Shown here in pieces: positions 27,886 to 36,383 of a DNA stretch of 64,000 bases. Below the pieces are notes generated by a model that ran no database searches, was not told where the DNA came from, and was given only the letters and a program-made list of their open reading frames with translations. The position numbers were made by a program, and so were the translations under genes. The stretch spans positions 186,001 to 250,000 of the forward strand of contig NZ_CP119561.1 in NCBI RefSeq assembly GCF_029278565.1. Direction: 5' to 3'. How positions within the stretch are numbered: the first letter of the stretch is position 1; each line of letters opens with the position of its first letter. The stretch comes from Haloarcula halophila. Lineage in GTDB: Archaea > Halobacteriota > Halobacteria > Halobacteriales > Haloarculaceae.

Positions 27886-28251
27886 ATGAAAACAGCCGAG
27901 TCCCCCACCCCGACCAGCGATTGTTCTGTCCCGAACCAGCGGGTTGCCCACCAACCCGAGGGCACGCGAGACCTCGACTTCGAGACGATTCGCCAGTCCC
28001 GGTCGACGACCTGGACGGCTGCACTCGAGGCCAGCGTCGACATCGACCGCGGCGGTCGCCCGGACCTGTTTCTAGTGACTGTCGACGGCGACTGCCCGGC
28101 CAACTGCTCGCTCGCCAAGTATTCCACTGGCGAGCATGCTGGCTGGTGTAGCTGCCAGGTCTTCCAGTCGACCGAGGTCTGCCCGCATCTGTGTGTGCTT
28201 CGCCAGCGGGCTGCTCTCGGTGATCTTTCCCTCCCGACTCGCGAGCGCTAG
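27886..28251 (+). CDS. SWIM zinc-finger protein
   Basis: This is a 121-residue protein whose C-terminal half has the SWIM pattern CxC...CxH (WCSCQVFQSTEVCPHLCVL). SWIM domains bind DNA, RNA or proteins. It faces away from the 27328 gene, so the ~105-bp gap holds divergent promoters. A second, double-SWIM protein is at 32631. Confidence 0.75.
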   Translation: MKTAESPTPTSDCSVPNQRVAHQPEGTRDLDFETIRQSRSTTWTAALEASVDIDRGGRPDLFLVTVDGDCPANCSLAKYSTGEHAGWCSCQVFQSTEVCPHLCVLRQRAALGDLSLPTRER

Positions 28252-28253
28252 CG

Positions 28254-28562
28254 CTAGTGGTCCGGCAGCGCCTGTGCCTTCGCTGCTCCGCGGATCGCTT
28301 CGACGATCCGAAACAGGACTACTGCCAGCAGCAGGAACGAAACGATCCCGACGCCGTAGCCGAAGAGGGTCCCGGCCCGCATCGTCGCGACCAGCAGCGG
28401 CGATAGTGCCAGCCCGACGCCTGCTGAGGAGAATATCACCGTCGGCGCACTGGCGAGTGACTCGGAGACACCGTCCCGCCGAGACAGCAGAATCTCCAAC
28501 CCGATTCCGCCGAGCACACTCGCGAACCCGCCCACCAGTGCGAAGGCCTGAAACTCGTTCAT
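28254..28562 (-). CDS. Small membrane protein, three spans
   Basis: This 102-residue protein begins at MNEFQAFALVGG (28562), overlapping the upstream stop by ATGA. Three hydrophobic segments follow, the last being GIVSFLLLAVVLFRIVEAI. The pair structure suggests coupled translation with the soluble protein at 28559. Function is unknown. Confidence 0.65.
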   Translation of the reverse strand: MNEFQAFALVGGFASVLGGIGLEILLSRRDGVSESLASAPTVIFSSAGVGLALSPLLVATMRAGTLFGYGVGIVSFLLLAVVLFRIVEAIRGAAKAQALPDH

Positions 28563-29005
28563 CGCTGGTCCCCCAGGGTGATGGCGGCCAGTGGCTGGAC
28601 GTCGATGCGGCCGAGTTCCTCGTGATCGAGACACTCACAGAGCGCCTCCCGGACCGTTGCTCGCGAGCAGGGTTCGATGTCGACGCCGTTTCGAGGATCA
28701 TTCCGGAGTTGGACGTACTCGGCGTCGACGGTCAGTCCCGTGTGCTCGGTGCGACACCAGATCGTCTCGACACCGCCTTGCGTCTGTTTGGTGCGGTACC
28801 GAGCGGCCACTGGCTCGTGGCGAAGTTCGACCAGAACACACTCGACGAAGGCAGCCACCTCCGTTGGCGAGCGGAGCGTTGGGACCTTCGCTTCCAGCGA
28901 CTGCCAGGGAACCTGGTGTGTTGGTGCGTTGACCTCGTCGATGAGAATATCAGCGGGTTTGCTTGCTGGCTGTGCGACTCCGTCGGCCTGGCTGTTGACA
29001 GACAT
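28559..29005 (-). CDS. Hypothetical protein of the accessory block
   Basis: This 148-residue protein starts at MSVNSQADG, directly behind the GACACAGAAC box and leader hairpin L4. The core has strands and helices (PTEVAAFVECVLVELRHEPVAARYRTKQ, ETIWCRTEHTGLTVDAEYV). No motif is recognised. It is coupled to a small membrane protein. Confidence 0.6.
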   Translation of the reverse strand: MSVNSQADGVAQPASKPADILIDEVNAPTHQVPWQSLEAKVPTLRSPTEVAAFVECVLVELRHEPVAARYRTKQTQGGVETIWCRTEHTGLTVDAEYVQLRNDPRNGVDIEPCSRATVREALCECLDHEELGRIDVQPLAAITLGDQR

Positions 29006-29033
29006 CGTTCTGTGTCGGGACGCTCTCTGTGGA

Positions 29034-29063
29034 GCGCCCCTCACCCCCTGGGGGCGCAAAAAA
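29034..29063 (-). promoter_or_regulatory. Shared leader hairpin L4
   Basis: T-tract, stem GCGCCCC, loop CAGGGGGTGA, stem GGGGCGC (7 bp), then a long-form leader to the ATG at 29005. It is the most stable stem of the set. Confidence 0.7.
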
Positions 29064-29219
29064 CCGCTGTCGCGGCCGTCTGCCACCTACTCTATTTTGA
29101 AGGTTTGACAGTAACATCCCACTACCTTATTTCATATTAGAAAAGTGATTGATAGCCTCAATTTGTGTGCATAGTCAGCGTTGCACCAATTATATTTCTG
29201 AGAGTTGTCTATTACAGAT

Positions 29220-29837
29220 ATGGCCCTCGCTAGCAGTCAAGTAGATGAGATCGAACACTGGACGGGGAGACTCTTGGCGATTGCTGGCGTCCTGATATTC
29301 ATCGAAGCTACTAGCGGTGCCCTCAGTGATATTCTACGTGAGATTCCGTTCGCATGGCTTCTCAAGTCAATTCCGTTCGGAATCGGCTTCGTCTTACTCC
29401 CGCTCGTACTGCTTCGGTCGTATCAGTACCTCTCGGACCGTACACCGACATCAGCTGCCGTCGGGGTTGCGCTCGTGGCGGCGCTTCCGGTTGGGAGCAT
29501 CGCAATAGTAGCGTGGGCTGTCACAGCTGACGCCAGTGGTCTCGTCCCCGACGTAACGGTCCTACCAGTCAGTGTTGATACCGTCTTCTTCACGCTCTTG
29601 GCCGTGTTCGTGGGTGGCATTGGGACGTTCGGACTCTCTTTGCTTCGGTACGACCGAACTCGTCTGCTCGGTGGGTCGTTGCTAATGTTTGGATTGGCTT
29701 GGAGCCTCCCACTGGTTATCGTCGGACTCTCAGGAGTGTATCCGGAATGGCTATCGCCTCTTCTCGTCGTCTCAGTGGCAACAGCCATGATAGCCATCGG
29801 CTATTGCTTCCCGCTGGTCGAGCCTGAGAGTCAATGA
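29220..29837 (+). CDS. Six-span membrane protein, hypothetical
   Basis: This 205-residue protein is almost entirely hydrophobic, with six likely spans separated by short loops. I start it at MALASSQVDEIEHW, though an in-frame start 15 bp upstream exists. No transport or enzyme motif is visible. It is read rightward, against most of the block, and its leader lacks the shared hairpin. Confidence 0.6.
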   Translation: MALASSQVDEIEHWTGRLLAIAGVLIFIEATSGALSDILREIPFAWLLKSIPFGIGFVLLPLVLLRSYQYLSDRTPTSAAVGVALVAALPVGSIAIVAWAVTADASGLVPDVTVLPVSVDTVFFTLLAVFVGGIGTFGLSLLRYDRTRLLGGSLLMFGLAWSLPLVIVGLSGVYPEWLSPLLVVSVATAMIAIGYCFPLVEPESQ

Positions 29838-29898
29838 GAACAAACGTTGTACTCTACCGACCAGTCCAGCACCACCAGTTGAGCCGGGTCACGAACGA

Positions 29899-30891
29899 CT
29901 ATCCTCCGGTTGAGGAGGTGTGATAGGAAGTAGCAGATGTGAACGATGTGAGTTCCTCGATACGGTCTTCAAGCTCCGTAATCTCGGCTTGTAACTGCTC
30001 TACCTCATCGTCAGCAGCGTCGCTAGCCGCGAGCCGATCTTTCAGTCCTTGCAGCCGTGTTTCCTTGGACTCCTCGTCGACATCGGCTTTCCGGACGTAC
30101 TCGGTCGTGTCGAGTTCGTAGAGATCCGATTCTGCAAGCTCGGTCACCGCAAGTGCATCATCGACTTTGTTGCGGTCAAGACTGGTAACCCGTTCGCGGT
30201 CGATACCGGCCGCTTCCAACGCGTTCACCACCGTTTCTTCGTCCTTGAGCGCGCGCTGGCTACGCGTCGTCCGTTGGACCGAGCCGAACTGTCCACTGAC
30301 AGGTTGGTCGTGATGGAGCCGACTCAAGAGAACGTCGGCGATCTCTTTGCGAAGATCGTCAGCGCTACGCTGGACATCTGACAGCATCGTATAGAGATCC
30401 ACGAGTGCGTTCGTTTCGATCGCTGTGGGATCGGTCATATCGTGGCGTTCTAAGGCGTCGGTCAGCAGGAGCGCATCGCTATAGAGCTGTAAATCCGGCT
30501 CTTCGCGCTCAGTCTGTTCGTCTTCCTGTCCGGATGTGGCCAGTTGTGTAGTCGTTTCGAGGTCTGTCTGGCGGATGACGCCAATGTCTTCATCGACTTC
30601 CATGCGCGGGTGGAGTGACCAAACCGCAGCGAACGGCTCAGCGTCGGGTGGTAACCGGTCAAGATCGAACTCTTGAGCCGACGCATCGCTAACCCGACGG
30701 AACAGCGTCTCAAATTGCTCGCGTTGGAGTGGCCGTGTCTCGTCTTTTTCGACGTACTCGATGATAATTCGATGTTCCTGTGTATCGCTGATCCGGAACG
30801 GCGTCTGTGAAAGTGGTGTCACCAGCACCGCATCGGCTGAAAGCTCTTCAGCCTCGTCCAGCAGCGTGTGCCAACTAACACTGAACGACAT
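29899..30891 (-). CDS. Hypothetical protein with C-terminal coiled coil
   Basis: This is a 330-residue protein. Residues 1-110 form a mixed fold (SADAVLVTPLSQTPFRISDTQEHRIIIEYV). The middle is helical and acidic with a segment like a nuclease-associated domain (MLSDVQRSADDLRKEIADVLLSRLHHDQPVSGQFGSVQRT). The end is a coiled coil (DEVEQLQAEITELEDRIEEL). I recall similar proteins in haloarchaeal proviruses and plasmids without known function. It follows TFIIB. Confidence 0.6.
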   Translation of the reverse strand: MSFSVSWHTLLDEAEELSADAVLVTPLSQTPFRISDTQEHRIIIEYVEKDETRPLQREQFETLFRRVSDASAQEFDLDRLPPDAEPFAAVWSLHPRMEVDEDIGVIRQTDLETTTQLATSGQEDEQTEREEPDLQLYSDALLLTDALERHDMTDPTAIETNALVDLYTMLSDVQRSADDLRKEIADVLLSRLHHDQPVSGQFGSVQRTTRSQRALKDEETVVNALEAAGIDRERVTSLDRNKVDDALAVTELAESDLYELDTTEYVRKADVDEESKETRLQGLKDRLAASDAADDEVEQLQAEITELEDRIEELTSFTSATSYHTSSTGG

Positions 30892-30936
30892 ATCTAACCC
30901 ACTACTGCCGTCATCAAAGATGTACTGACCGAGTTC

Positions 30937-31836
30937 TTAGTCAAGGATGTGGGTCTGGAGTCGCTGGAACCAGAGCCGAATTGTCGTTGTCGAGAGATCG
31001 GTGGCCCCGCTCAGAGTTTCCTGCGTGATCCGCTGGTCGGCGTTCCGACTGGCGAGATACACCGCACCGGCTGCGATGCCCACCGGATTTCCGTTGATCT
31101 GGGCGGATTCAGTGGCCCGCTCGGCTAGCTGGCTCGCGTGCTGCTGCACGTCGTGGGGCACCCGTCGGGGAACGTCCGAGCAGACTTTTGGGACCCAATC
31201 AACGGGCAGGGTAACAGGAATCGGGAGTTCGAGATTTGCTTGAAATGCCCGGTAACAGGTCCAGGTATGCTCTTCTGAACACCGAGCGATCTCGGCCACG
31301 TCGCTCATGCGAACGACGCCGTTGCACCGGCCAGCAGCGTACACGGCGGCCGCTGCACCGCCTTCGATCGACCGCCCGTGCAGGAGGCTGGCGTCCTGGG
31401 CCTGCTGGAAGAGTGCCGCGGCTCGCTCTCTCACAGCGTGGGCCTGTTCGAGGGCGCTGACCATCCGGCGGATCTCGCCGAGGCCGTGCGCGAGATTCCG
31501 ATCGCGCTTGCTCTCGAACTTCGACTGGCTGTGGAGTCGCCGCTGTCGAGCAAGTCGCCGGCGCCGACTTGCGGAGATGTCCGACCTGTCGGCGGCCCCG
31601 ATGGTCGTCGAGAGGCCCCGGTCGTGGCGCAGGACTGTTCGGGGAGCGCCGGTCCGCTTGCACTCCTCGTCGTCGAACGAGCGCCACTCGGGGCCGTGGT
31701 CGACAGGCTGCTCGTCGACGACCAGGCCACACTCCGAACAGTGTGTTCCCTCGCTACTCGTGGCCAGGCTGGCGCTACACTCGGGACAGTTCTGCGTCGA
31801 TGCGTCGAGTCGTGTCTGGACAGGTCGCGAAGACAT
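30937..31836 (-). CDS. tfb: Transcription initiation factor IIB
   Basis: This is a 299-residue TFIIB. Its N-terminal zinc ribbon is CPECSAS...CSECGLVVDE. The B-finger region follows (GPEWRSFDDEE). Two cyclin repeats come next (MVSALEQAHAVRERAAALFQQAQ; VQQHASQLAERATESAQINGNPVGIAAGAVYLASR). Haloarchaea carry many TFB paralogues, and plasmid-borne ones often direct promoter choice. It could favour promoters of this element, an inference. It has leader L5. Confidence 0.93.
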   Translation of the reverse strand: MSSRPVQTRLDASTQNCPECSASLATSSEGTHCSECGLVVDEQPVDHGPEWRSFDDEECKRTGAPRTVLRHDRGLSTTIGAADRSDISASRRRRLARQRRLHSQSKFESKRDRNLAHGLGEIRRMVSALEQAHAVRERAAALFQQAQDASLLHGRSIEGGAAAAVYAAGRCNGVVRMSDVAEIARCSEEHTWTCYRAFQANLELPIPVTLPVDWVPKVCSDVPRRVPHDVQQHASQLAERATESAQINGNPVGIAAGAVYLASRNADQRITQETLSGATDLSTTTIRLWFQRLQTHILD

Positions 31837-31845
31837 GGAGAATCG

Positions 31846-31874
31846 CTCCTCTACCCGCCTCGGGAGTCAGAAAA
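31846..31874 (-). promoter_or_regulatory. Shared leader hairpin L5
   Basis: TTTTCTG, stem CTCC, loop with GGCGGGTAGA, stem GGAG, ten bases before the TFIIB ATG. It is one of the weaker stems. Confidence 0.6.
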
Positions 31875-31899
31875 CAACCGCGTCGGCTAGGAAGACGTT

Positions 31900-32310
31900 T
31901 TAGAGTCCGAGCCGCTCGTAGAATGTCCGTGGCTCAACGATTTCGATTCCCCGAAAAGTCTCTAGTCCAAGCAGATGCTTGTCGCCGGAGACGACGTAAT
32001 CGACGTTGCCAGCTACCGCTGCTTCGAGGAACTTGTCGTCATCCGGATCATCCTCCACAGCGGAGATCTCCACATCTGGGTCGACAAAATCGGCGAAGTA
32101 CCGAACCGTTTCAACCTCCTTCTGTACTTCCTCGGGGTCCAGATGGAAGCGATCAGGGTACTTCAGAAGCGTCTCCCTGAATTCGGTGAGTGTCTCCACG
32201 GAGACGATAATCTGGTAATCATCTTTGAATCCAGCGGTCATCAAATCGTGCGGAACACCGGTTGCGATGACTCCAGAAATTAGGACGTTCGTATCGAGAA
32301 CAGCCTTCAT
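31900..32310 (-). CDS. PIN-domain toxin (putative toxin component, PIN family)
   Basis: This 136-residue protein starts MKAVLDTNVLISGV, the typical PIN beginning with the first metal Asp. A further acidic residue is in SVETLTEFRETLL, then DDDKFLEAAVAGNVDYVVSGDKHLL supplies the distal Asp residues. It is a single-strand RNA endonuclease family. It overlaps the AbrB-type antitoxin gene by four bases. Confidence 0.88.
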   Translation of the reverse strand: MKAVLDTNVLISGVIATGVPHDLMTAGFKDDYQIIVSVETLTEFRETLLKYPDRFHLDPEEVQKEVETVRYFADFVDPDVEISAVEDDPDDDKFLEAAVAGNVDYVVSGDKHLLGLETFRGIEIVEPRTFYERLGL

Positions 32311-32567
32311 GTATCGCTATCTCGCCCTTCGTGAACGAGCTCGTTGATGTCGTCCATCGAAAGCTCGACCGTCCCCGATCGCCCCTCGACACGCGACTGA
32401 AACTCTTCGACGGAGGGCAGTTCGAGTTTCTTCAACATCAGGCCGTGTTCCGTCGGGACGACCATCAGTTTCGTTCCCTGCTCAAGTCCGAATTCGTCAC
32501 GGAGCCGACTCGGAATTGTGATTTGTCCTTTCGAGGTAACCGTCGTCAGTTCTGGTTCGTCAGTGCT
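32307..32567 (-). CDS. AbrB/MazE-type antitoxin
   Basis: This 86-residue protein, started at MSTDEPELTTV, has the swapped-hairpin DNA-binding motif TVTSKGQITIPSRLRDEFGLEQG. A C-terminal helix should bind the PIN toxin encoded next. Confidence 0.88.
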   Translation of the reverse strand, partial: STDEPELTTVTSKGQITIPSRLRDEFGLEQGTKLMVVPTEHGLMLKKLELPSVEEFQSRVEGRSGTVELSMDDINELVHEGRDSDT

Positions 32568-32630
32568 CATTATTTTCTCTATGTAAGAATTCCTTACGTA
32601 CATGCTTGAATGTTCTGCTGGATGGGTTGT

Positions 32631-33299
32631 CTAGGCGTCGGGAAGCTTGCCGTCGGGGCGGGGCACCAGCCCCTCGCGGATCTCGATATCGACCCGGCGG
32701 AGGTGCTTGCACCGATCGGCGGTGTCGGGACAGGTACACGTCTCCTCAAGGACGTCGACCTCGTAGCGACTGTCCGACGCCGAGTGAACCTCGTACACAC
32801 CGGGCTGTTCCAAGAAGGCGACGTCGATAGACTCGCGCTGGGCCCGCTTGGTCCGTGGCTCGTCTTCGGAGTGGACTGCGAAGGGGTCTTCGGCTGGATC
32901 GGTGACACTGCCATCGTCGACACGGGCCTGTGCGGCGCTCCCGTCGGCCACTGCTCGGCGCGGCTCGCCGTCGACGTGCATCCCGAACTGGTCGTCCAGG
33001 GCGTCGGCGCCGATCCACTCGGGGATGGGTCGCTCGCCGGTCGCGAAGGCGACCCGCTTGCGGTGCTTGCACTCCTGGCGGGGGTTGTACTGTTGCCAGG
33101 GACACTCGCACGTTCCCTGGGAGGTGTCGACGAGATACTCGGAGCCAGAACTGGAGTTGACCAGGAACAGACCGAGTGCGTCCCGCGCCCGGCCGATCGA
33201 ATCCAGGACGGTCATCACCTCGGTGAGTGCGGCGACGGTGCGTTTGTCCGGGCCAGCCTCCTCGACGTCGATCTTCGTCGTGGTCTCTGTGGTAGCCAT
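32631..33299 (-). CDS. Double SWIM zinc-finger protein
   Basis: This 222-residue protein has two SWIM-type motifs: CECPWQQYNPRQECKH (residues ~65-80) and CTCPDTADRCKH (~190-201). An acidic linker separates them. SWIM domains bind nucleic acid or protein partners; a role in replication or RNA metabolism of this element is inference. It has leader L6 in the long form. Confidence 0.75.
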   Translation of the reverse strand: MATTETTTKIDVEEAGPDKRTVAALTEVMTVLDSIGRARDALGLFLVNSSSGSEYLVDTSQGTCECPWQQYNPRQECKHRKRVAFATGERPIPEWIGADALDDQFGMHVDGEPRRAVADGSAAQARVDDGSVTDPAEDPFAVHSEDEPRTKRAQRESIDVAFLEQPGVYEVHSASDSRYEVDVLEETCTCPDTADRCKHLRRVDIEIREGLVPRPDGKLPDA

Positions 33300-33328
33300 G
33301 TGTTGCAGGCGGGACGTCCTCGTTGGGA

Positions 33329-33357
33329 CACCCCTCAGCCACCGGGGGTGCAGAAAA
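33329..33357 (-). promoter_or_regulatory. Shared leader hairpin L6
   Basis: TTTTCTG, stem CACCCC, loop CGGTGGCTGA, stem GGGGTG (6 bp), 30 nt upstream of the ATG at 33299. Confidence 0.7.
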
Positions 33358-33597
33358 TCAGCCCGGAATCTGCTCACCTGACTCGGATTCCTCTCGACGA
33401 AGCTCCCGCGCTCGCATCCGCAAGTACGATTGCACCGGCGTCCGGTTCCGGTGCTGGTTTTCGTACGCGAGGTACTGCTGGACGGTCTCGACAGAGCGCA
33501 TACAGCGAATCCCAGCGAGAATCGGCTGGAGGTGGTCGCCGTCCAACAGCCGCTCGGGCGGGAGTTCGTCGAGGATGGCGTCGCGATCGTCGCTCAT
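33358..33597 (-). CDS. Small helical protein, third gene of an operon
   Basis: This 79-residue basic/acidic helical protein (MSDDRDAILDELPPERLLDG...NRTPVQSYLRMRARELRREE) is coupled to the upstream gene by a four-base overlap. No family is known to me. Confidence 0.55.
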   Translation of the reverse strand: MSDDRDAILDELPPERLLDGDHLQPILAGIRCMRSVETVQQYLAYENQHRNRTPVQSYLRMRARELRREESESGEQIPG

Positions 33598-33899
33598 CGC
33601 TGGCCCTCCGGGCGCTCTTGCATGTGCTTGCGAGCTAAGGAGAGTCCCTCGTCGAGTGTATCCCGAGACCCGATCAACTTCCCAGCCCGCCGGAGCGCCC
33701 AGCCCTGGTTCGTCGACCGCAGGAGCAGCGCCGCCGTCGTCTCGGGAACGTGCCACCCGATCATGTTCCGCGTCCGGGCTTGGAACTCCCACTGGCCTAC
33801 GGTCGCGTCGATGGCCGCCTGCTCTTTGTCGATCATCGCCTCCGACCGTCGGACACCGGCGCCGAAGTCGCCCAGCGTTGCGGTCCCCTCCGAGCTCAT
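33594..33899 (-). CDS. Small hypothetical protein, second gene of an operon
   Basis: This 101-residue protein is mostly helical (EAMIDKEQAAIDATVGQWEFQARTRNMIGW, TTAALLLRSTNQGWALRRAGKLI). Both its start and stop overlap neighbouring genes by four bases, so the three small genes are translated together. Confidence 0.6.
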   Translation of the reverse strand: MSSEGTATLGDFGAGVRRSEAMIDKEQAAIDATVGQWEFQARTRNMIGWHVPETTAALLLRSTNQGWALRRAGKLIGSRDTLDEGLSLARKHMQERPEGQR

Positions 33900-34195
33900 T
33901 CCGGGGCCTCCTGTTGGGGCCAGCTGGCGACCGTTGCTTCGATGGCGTCGACGATCGTCGCGACTCGGGCCTCCAGCGGCGCCGTCTCGTCGAGGTCGAC
34001 GTCCAGGACCGTCCGCAGTTCCAGTACGTCCGGCAGATCCAGGATCTCCGAGTGCCGGGCGACCGCCCGCAGGACCACGGCTTCGAGGTCGTCGCTAGCG
34101 TCTTCGCCAGCGCTCCTCGCGATGGACTCGATGAACGCCGAGTGGTTCTGACACGAGACACCCACACTGCCGGGTCGAGACTGGTTTCGAGACAT
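33896..34195 (-). CDS. Small hypothetical protein, first gene of an operon
   Basis: This 99-residue acidic helical protein starts at MSRNQSRPGS, directly after leader hairpin L7 with the Shine-Dalgarno GGAGGTGA. Segments such as DLEAVVLRAVARHSEILDLPDVLELRTVL suggest a helical bundle. Function is unknown. Confidence 0.6.
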   Translation of the reverse strand: MSRNQSRPGSVGVSCQNHSAFIESIARSAGEDASDDLEAVVLRAVARHSEILDLPDVLELRTVLDVDLDETAPLEARVATIVDAIEATVASWPQQEAPE

Positions 34196-34223
34196 CCTCT
34201 CACCTCCAAGGAGGCACACAAAA
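34196..34223 (-). promoter_or_regulatory. Shared leader hairpin L7
   Basis: TTTTGTG, stem CCTC, loop CTTGGAGGTGA, stem GAGG, then ATG. An alternative pairing CCTCC/GGAGG would hide the Shine-Dalgarno sequence. Confidence 0.7.
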
Positions 34224-34283
34224 CCCGGGGGAGAGAGCTAGTCTGTCTGTAACGGTAGGAAACCGACGAGCTGTCAACTCCTC

Positions 34284-34625
34284 TTACAGCCAGTTAGAAC
34301 TGACATATTCCAGCGTGACATCCTTTTGATCGAGATACTCAGACATTTCGTGGACGATGTCGCCGACTTCGCGTGCAGCGAGCGTCTGGTCTTTCTGGAA
34401 GAGAACCCCTGGACTCTGAGAGAGGTCCATCTCGGTAAAGAAATCATCATCCTGGGTCAGAATCAGCCGATTTCCGGCCGTCGCGTAACTGGCGATAGCG
34501 GTATCAGAACTACCGACACCAAGTTCGGAGACGTCTCGAATCCACTCCACGTCGTGACTGAGCTTCCGGAGATACGTGACCGTCGCACGCTCAATATTCT
34601 CGTCGGCCAAAATACGATACGCCAT
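34284..34625 (-). CDS. DUF5615 PIN-like toxin
   Basis: This 113-residue protein starts YRILADENIERATVTYLRKLSHDV, with the DEN motif of DUF5615/Mut7-C-type PIN-like nucleases, and continues RLILTQDDDFFT with the second acidic cluster. It overlaps the DUF433 gene by one base and forms a standard DUF433/DUF5615 TA pair. Confidence 0.85.
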   Translation of the reverse strand: MAYRILADENIERATVTYLRKLSHDVEWIRDVSELGVGSSDTAIASYATAGNRLILTQDDDFFTEMDLSQSPGVLFQKDQTLAAREVGDIVHEMSEYLDQKDVTLEYVSSNWL

Positions 34626-34906
34626 CAGTCCCGGACGTCGTCAGGATCGGTGGTCAGGTGTTCGTGCTCTTCGATCGCTGCCTCTCTGTCGGCTTCTACG
34701 ACCTGCATCTCTTCTGGGTGATCGTAATAATACGTGAGTGCACGATACACATCTGCGACATCAATATCATGGCGGTCAGCGACAGTTCGGGGACTGAGAC
34801 CACGGTCTTCGATCTGTGTCTTGATGAACTGAACCGTGATTCGTCGTCCCTCTAGATGTGGCTCGTCATGGAGTTCACGAACGATCTGACGTGCCACTTG
34901 ACTCAT
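34625..34906 (-). CDS. DUF433 antitoxin
   Basis: This 93-residue protein contains EGRRITVQFIKTQIEDRGLSPRTVADRHDIDVADVYRALTYYYDHPEEM, the DUF433 helix-turn-helix with its Y-Y-x-x-H-PEE ending. It is the partner of the DUF5615 toxin downstream. Confidence 0.87.
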   Translation of the reverse strand: MSQVARQIVRELHDEPHLEGRRITVQFIKTQIEDRGLSPRTVADRHDIDVADVYRALTYYYDHPEEMQVVEADREAAIEEHEHLTTDPDDVRD

Positions 34907-34992
34907 ATTATTCTGTACACTCCGTCGGTACTTGAATTGCAGGCTTCAGAATATCAGCTACTGTACCAGGGGGCCACAATCGAGGGAGTTCT

Positions 34993-35328
34993 CTAACTGG
35001 TATTCAACGGCGGGAACCGAACCGACCCTCCGGCCCCGACGGCGTGGCTCACCGGCTCGAAAGGAACCGTGAGACTCCGAAGAATGTACTCCTCGCCATC
35101 GTACACGAAATTGAGTGAGGCTGTTCCCTGGGACTCGTACCCGCCGTCGCCGTGCTCGAAGACCGCCGTGAACCCGCAGGACCGAAGCGTGGTCTGGCCG
35201 TCGGCCTTTGCGAGATCGACATCGTTGTGTGACGCATCCTCAAACCACTGGACAGCTACGTTTCTAGCCGCCTGACGATCCGTCTCCAGAATGCTTACCA
35301 GACTTTCTTTAACAGTTGCTGGCAACAT
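34993..35328 (-). CDS. Hypothetical protein
   Basis: This is a 111-residue protein. An N-terminal helix (KESLVSILETDRQAARNVAVQWFEDA) is followed by beta strands (TLRSCGFTAVFEHGDGGYESQG, ASLNFVYDGEEYILRSLTVPFEP). No family is recognised. Its leader is AT-rich and lacks the shared hairpin. Confidence 0.5.
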   Translation of the reverse strand: MLPATVKESLVSILETDRQAARNVAVQWFEDASHNDVDLAKADGQTTLRSCGFTAVFEHGDGGYESQGTASLNFVYDGEEYILRSLTVPFEPVSHAVGAGGSVRFPPLNTS

Positions 35329-35373
35329 ATTTTCCCATTTCCCAAGGAAAATAACATAAAAATACTGTTTGAG

Positions 35374-35634
35374 TTATTTCTCTACCCACTGAGTAATACC
35401 TGACTGTCCCCTCTCTGTGGAAGCGTTGGGCTGCTCTGGGTCCGTCCCTGAACACTGCTCGTAGCCCGCAACCTCGCGGAGCGCTCGCTTGTCTCGCCCC
35501 GCATGGACAGCACAGGGATGCCCGCTTGGACGGTGACACTGGCTGCCGACGTCTGCGCCACAGGACGGGCAGGCAACCTCCAGCGCTGGGTCGCGCTCCC
35601 AGTGTTGCCCGCAGGTCGAACACTGGATGGTCAC
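35374..35634 (-). CDS. Zinc-ribbon protein coupled to the Mom/GNAT-like gene
   Basis: This 86-residue protein starts at a GTG that overlaps the upstream stop (GTGA). IQCSTCGQHW and VACPSCGADVGSQCHRPSGHPC carry a zinc ribbon and the C-x4-G-x-PC-xxH pattern seen in phage-type small zinc proteins. Its placement suggests it works with the upstream protein. Confidence 0.6.
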   Translation of the reverse strand: MTIQCSTCGQHWERDPALEVACPSCGADVGSQCHRPSGHPCAVHAGRDKRALREVAGYEQCSGTDPEQPNASTERGQSGITQWVEK

Positions 35635-36383
35635 TCTGACCACCGTCTGAGCGTCGACTGCTCGCGAACGCGCTCGACCGGGCAGAGAAACCGCCATTTG
35701 TATCGCTCCCGGATCGGCTTGTCCTCGCGGTTGCTCGCTTGGCCGGGCTCTCGATATCCCGTACAGGTCCAGCCTTTGTCTCGGAGGGCCCGAACCATCG
35801 CGCCGTCGAAATCGGCTCGGACCCACGTCAACAGGAATCGGATACCGCGCTCCTCGTGGTCACGAACGAACCGCTCCTGAGAGCGGGCTAGCGCTGCTGA
35901 CGCGAGGTTGGGCATCCGAACACCGAGACAGATCCGCGCGGCCTCGACGATGGTGTCGCCGGCGACGACCTCGCTGTCGACAACGGGTTTGTCTGTCGAC
36001 GGGAGGACCCGGCGGGCTGTTGGACGAATACCTCGTGGCAATGCCTTGACGTCGACGGGTTCGGGACGCAACTGGCCGTCGACGCCGTACCGGATTCGCT
36101 TCTTCGAGATCAGCGGATATCGGTAGGTGATCGCGCCGACGAGCGATTCCTGGAAGTACAGCCCATGGTGTGCCAGGTTGACCAACGGCAGCGAGTCCAT
36201 GTAGGAATGATGTGCCTCGTAGACGGCGGCTGCGGTCTCCCGGTTGATCGGGGCGACGTCGACGTGGTCGGCAAACCGGACCCCGAGCGGCGCCGTGAAC
36301 GGGTCGCCGCCGGCGTGGATCGGATAGTTACAGCTCGTCGACGGGCGATGCTGGAACGACTGCGTGGGTGGGTGAGTAGCCAT
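35631..36383 (-). CDS. Mom/GNAT-like protein, putative DNA-base modification type
   Basis: This 250-residue protein has a GNAT-like layout: AAAVYEAHHSYMDSLPLVNLAHHGLYFQESLVGAITYRYP, then TIVEAARICLGVRMPNLASAALARS and FLLTWVRADFDGAMVRALRDKGWTCTGYREP. This resembles phage Mom-family adenine modifiers and related acetyltransferases. I cannot confirm the active-site residues, so an ordinary GNAT is possible. A zinc-ribbon gene is coupled downstream. It has leader L8. Confidence 0.5.
   Translation of the reverse strand: MATHPPTQSFQHRPSTSCNYPIHAGGDPFTAPLGVRFADHVDVAPINRETAAAVYEAHHSYMDSLPLVNLAHHGLYFQESLVGAITYRYPLISKKRIRYGVDGQLRPEPVDVKALPRGIRPTARRVLPSTDKPVVDSEVVAGDTIVEAARICLGVRMPNLASAALARSQERFVRDHEERGIRFLLTWVRADFDGAMVRALRDKGWTCTGYREPGQASNREDKPIRERYKWRFLCPVERVREQSTLRRWSE

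Noticed and set aside
33358-34221. 287-codon minus-strand frame covering three small genes
   Set aside because: Only its last 79 codons are a real gene; the remainder is out of frame with two better small genes that overlap by ATGA.
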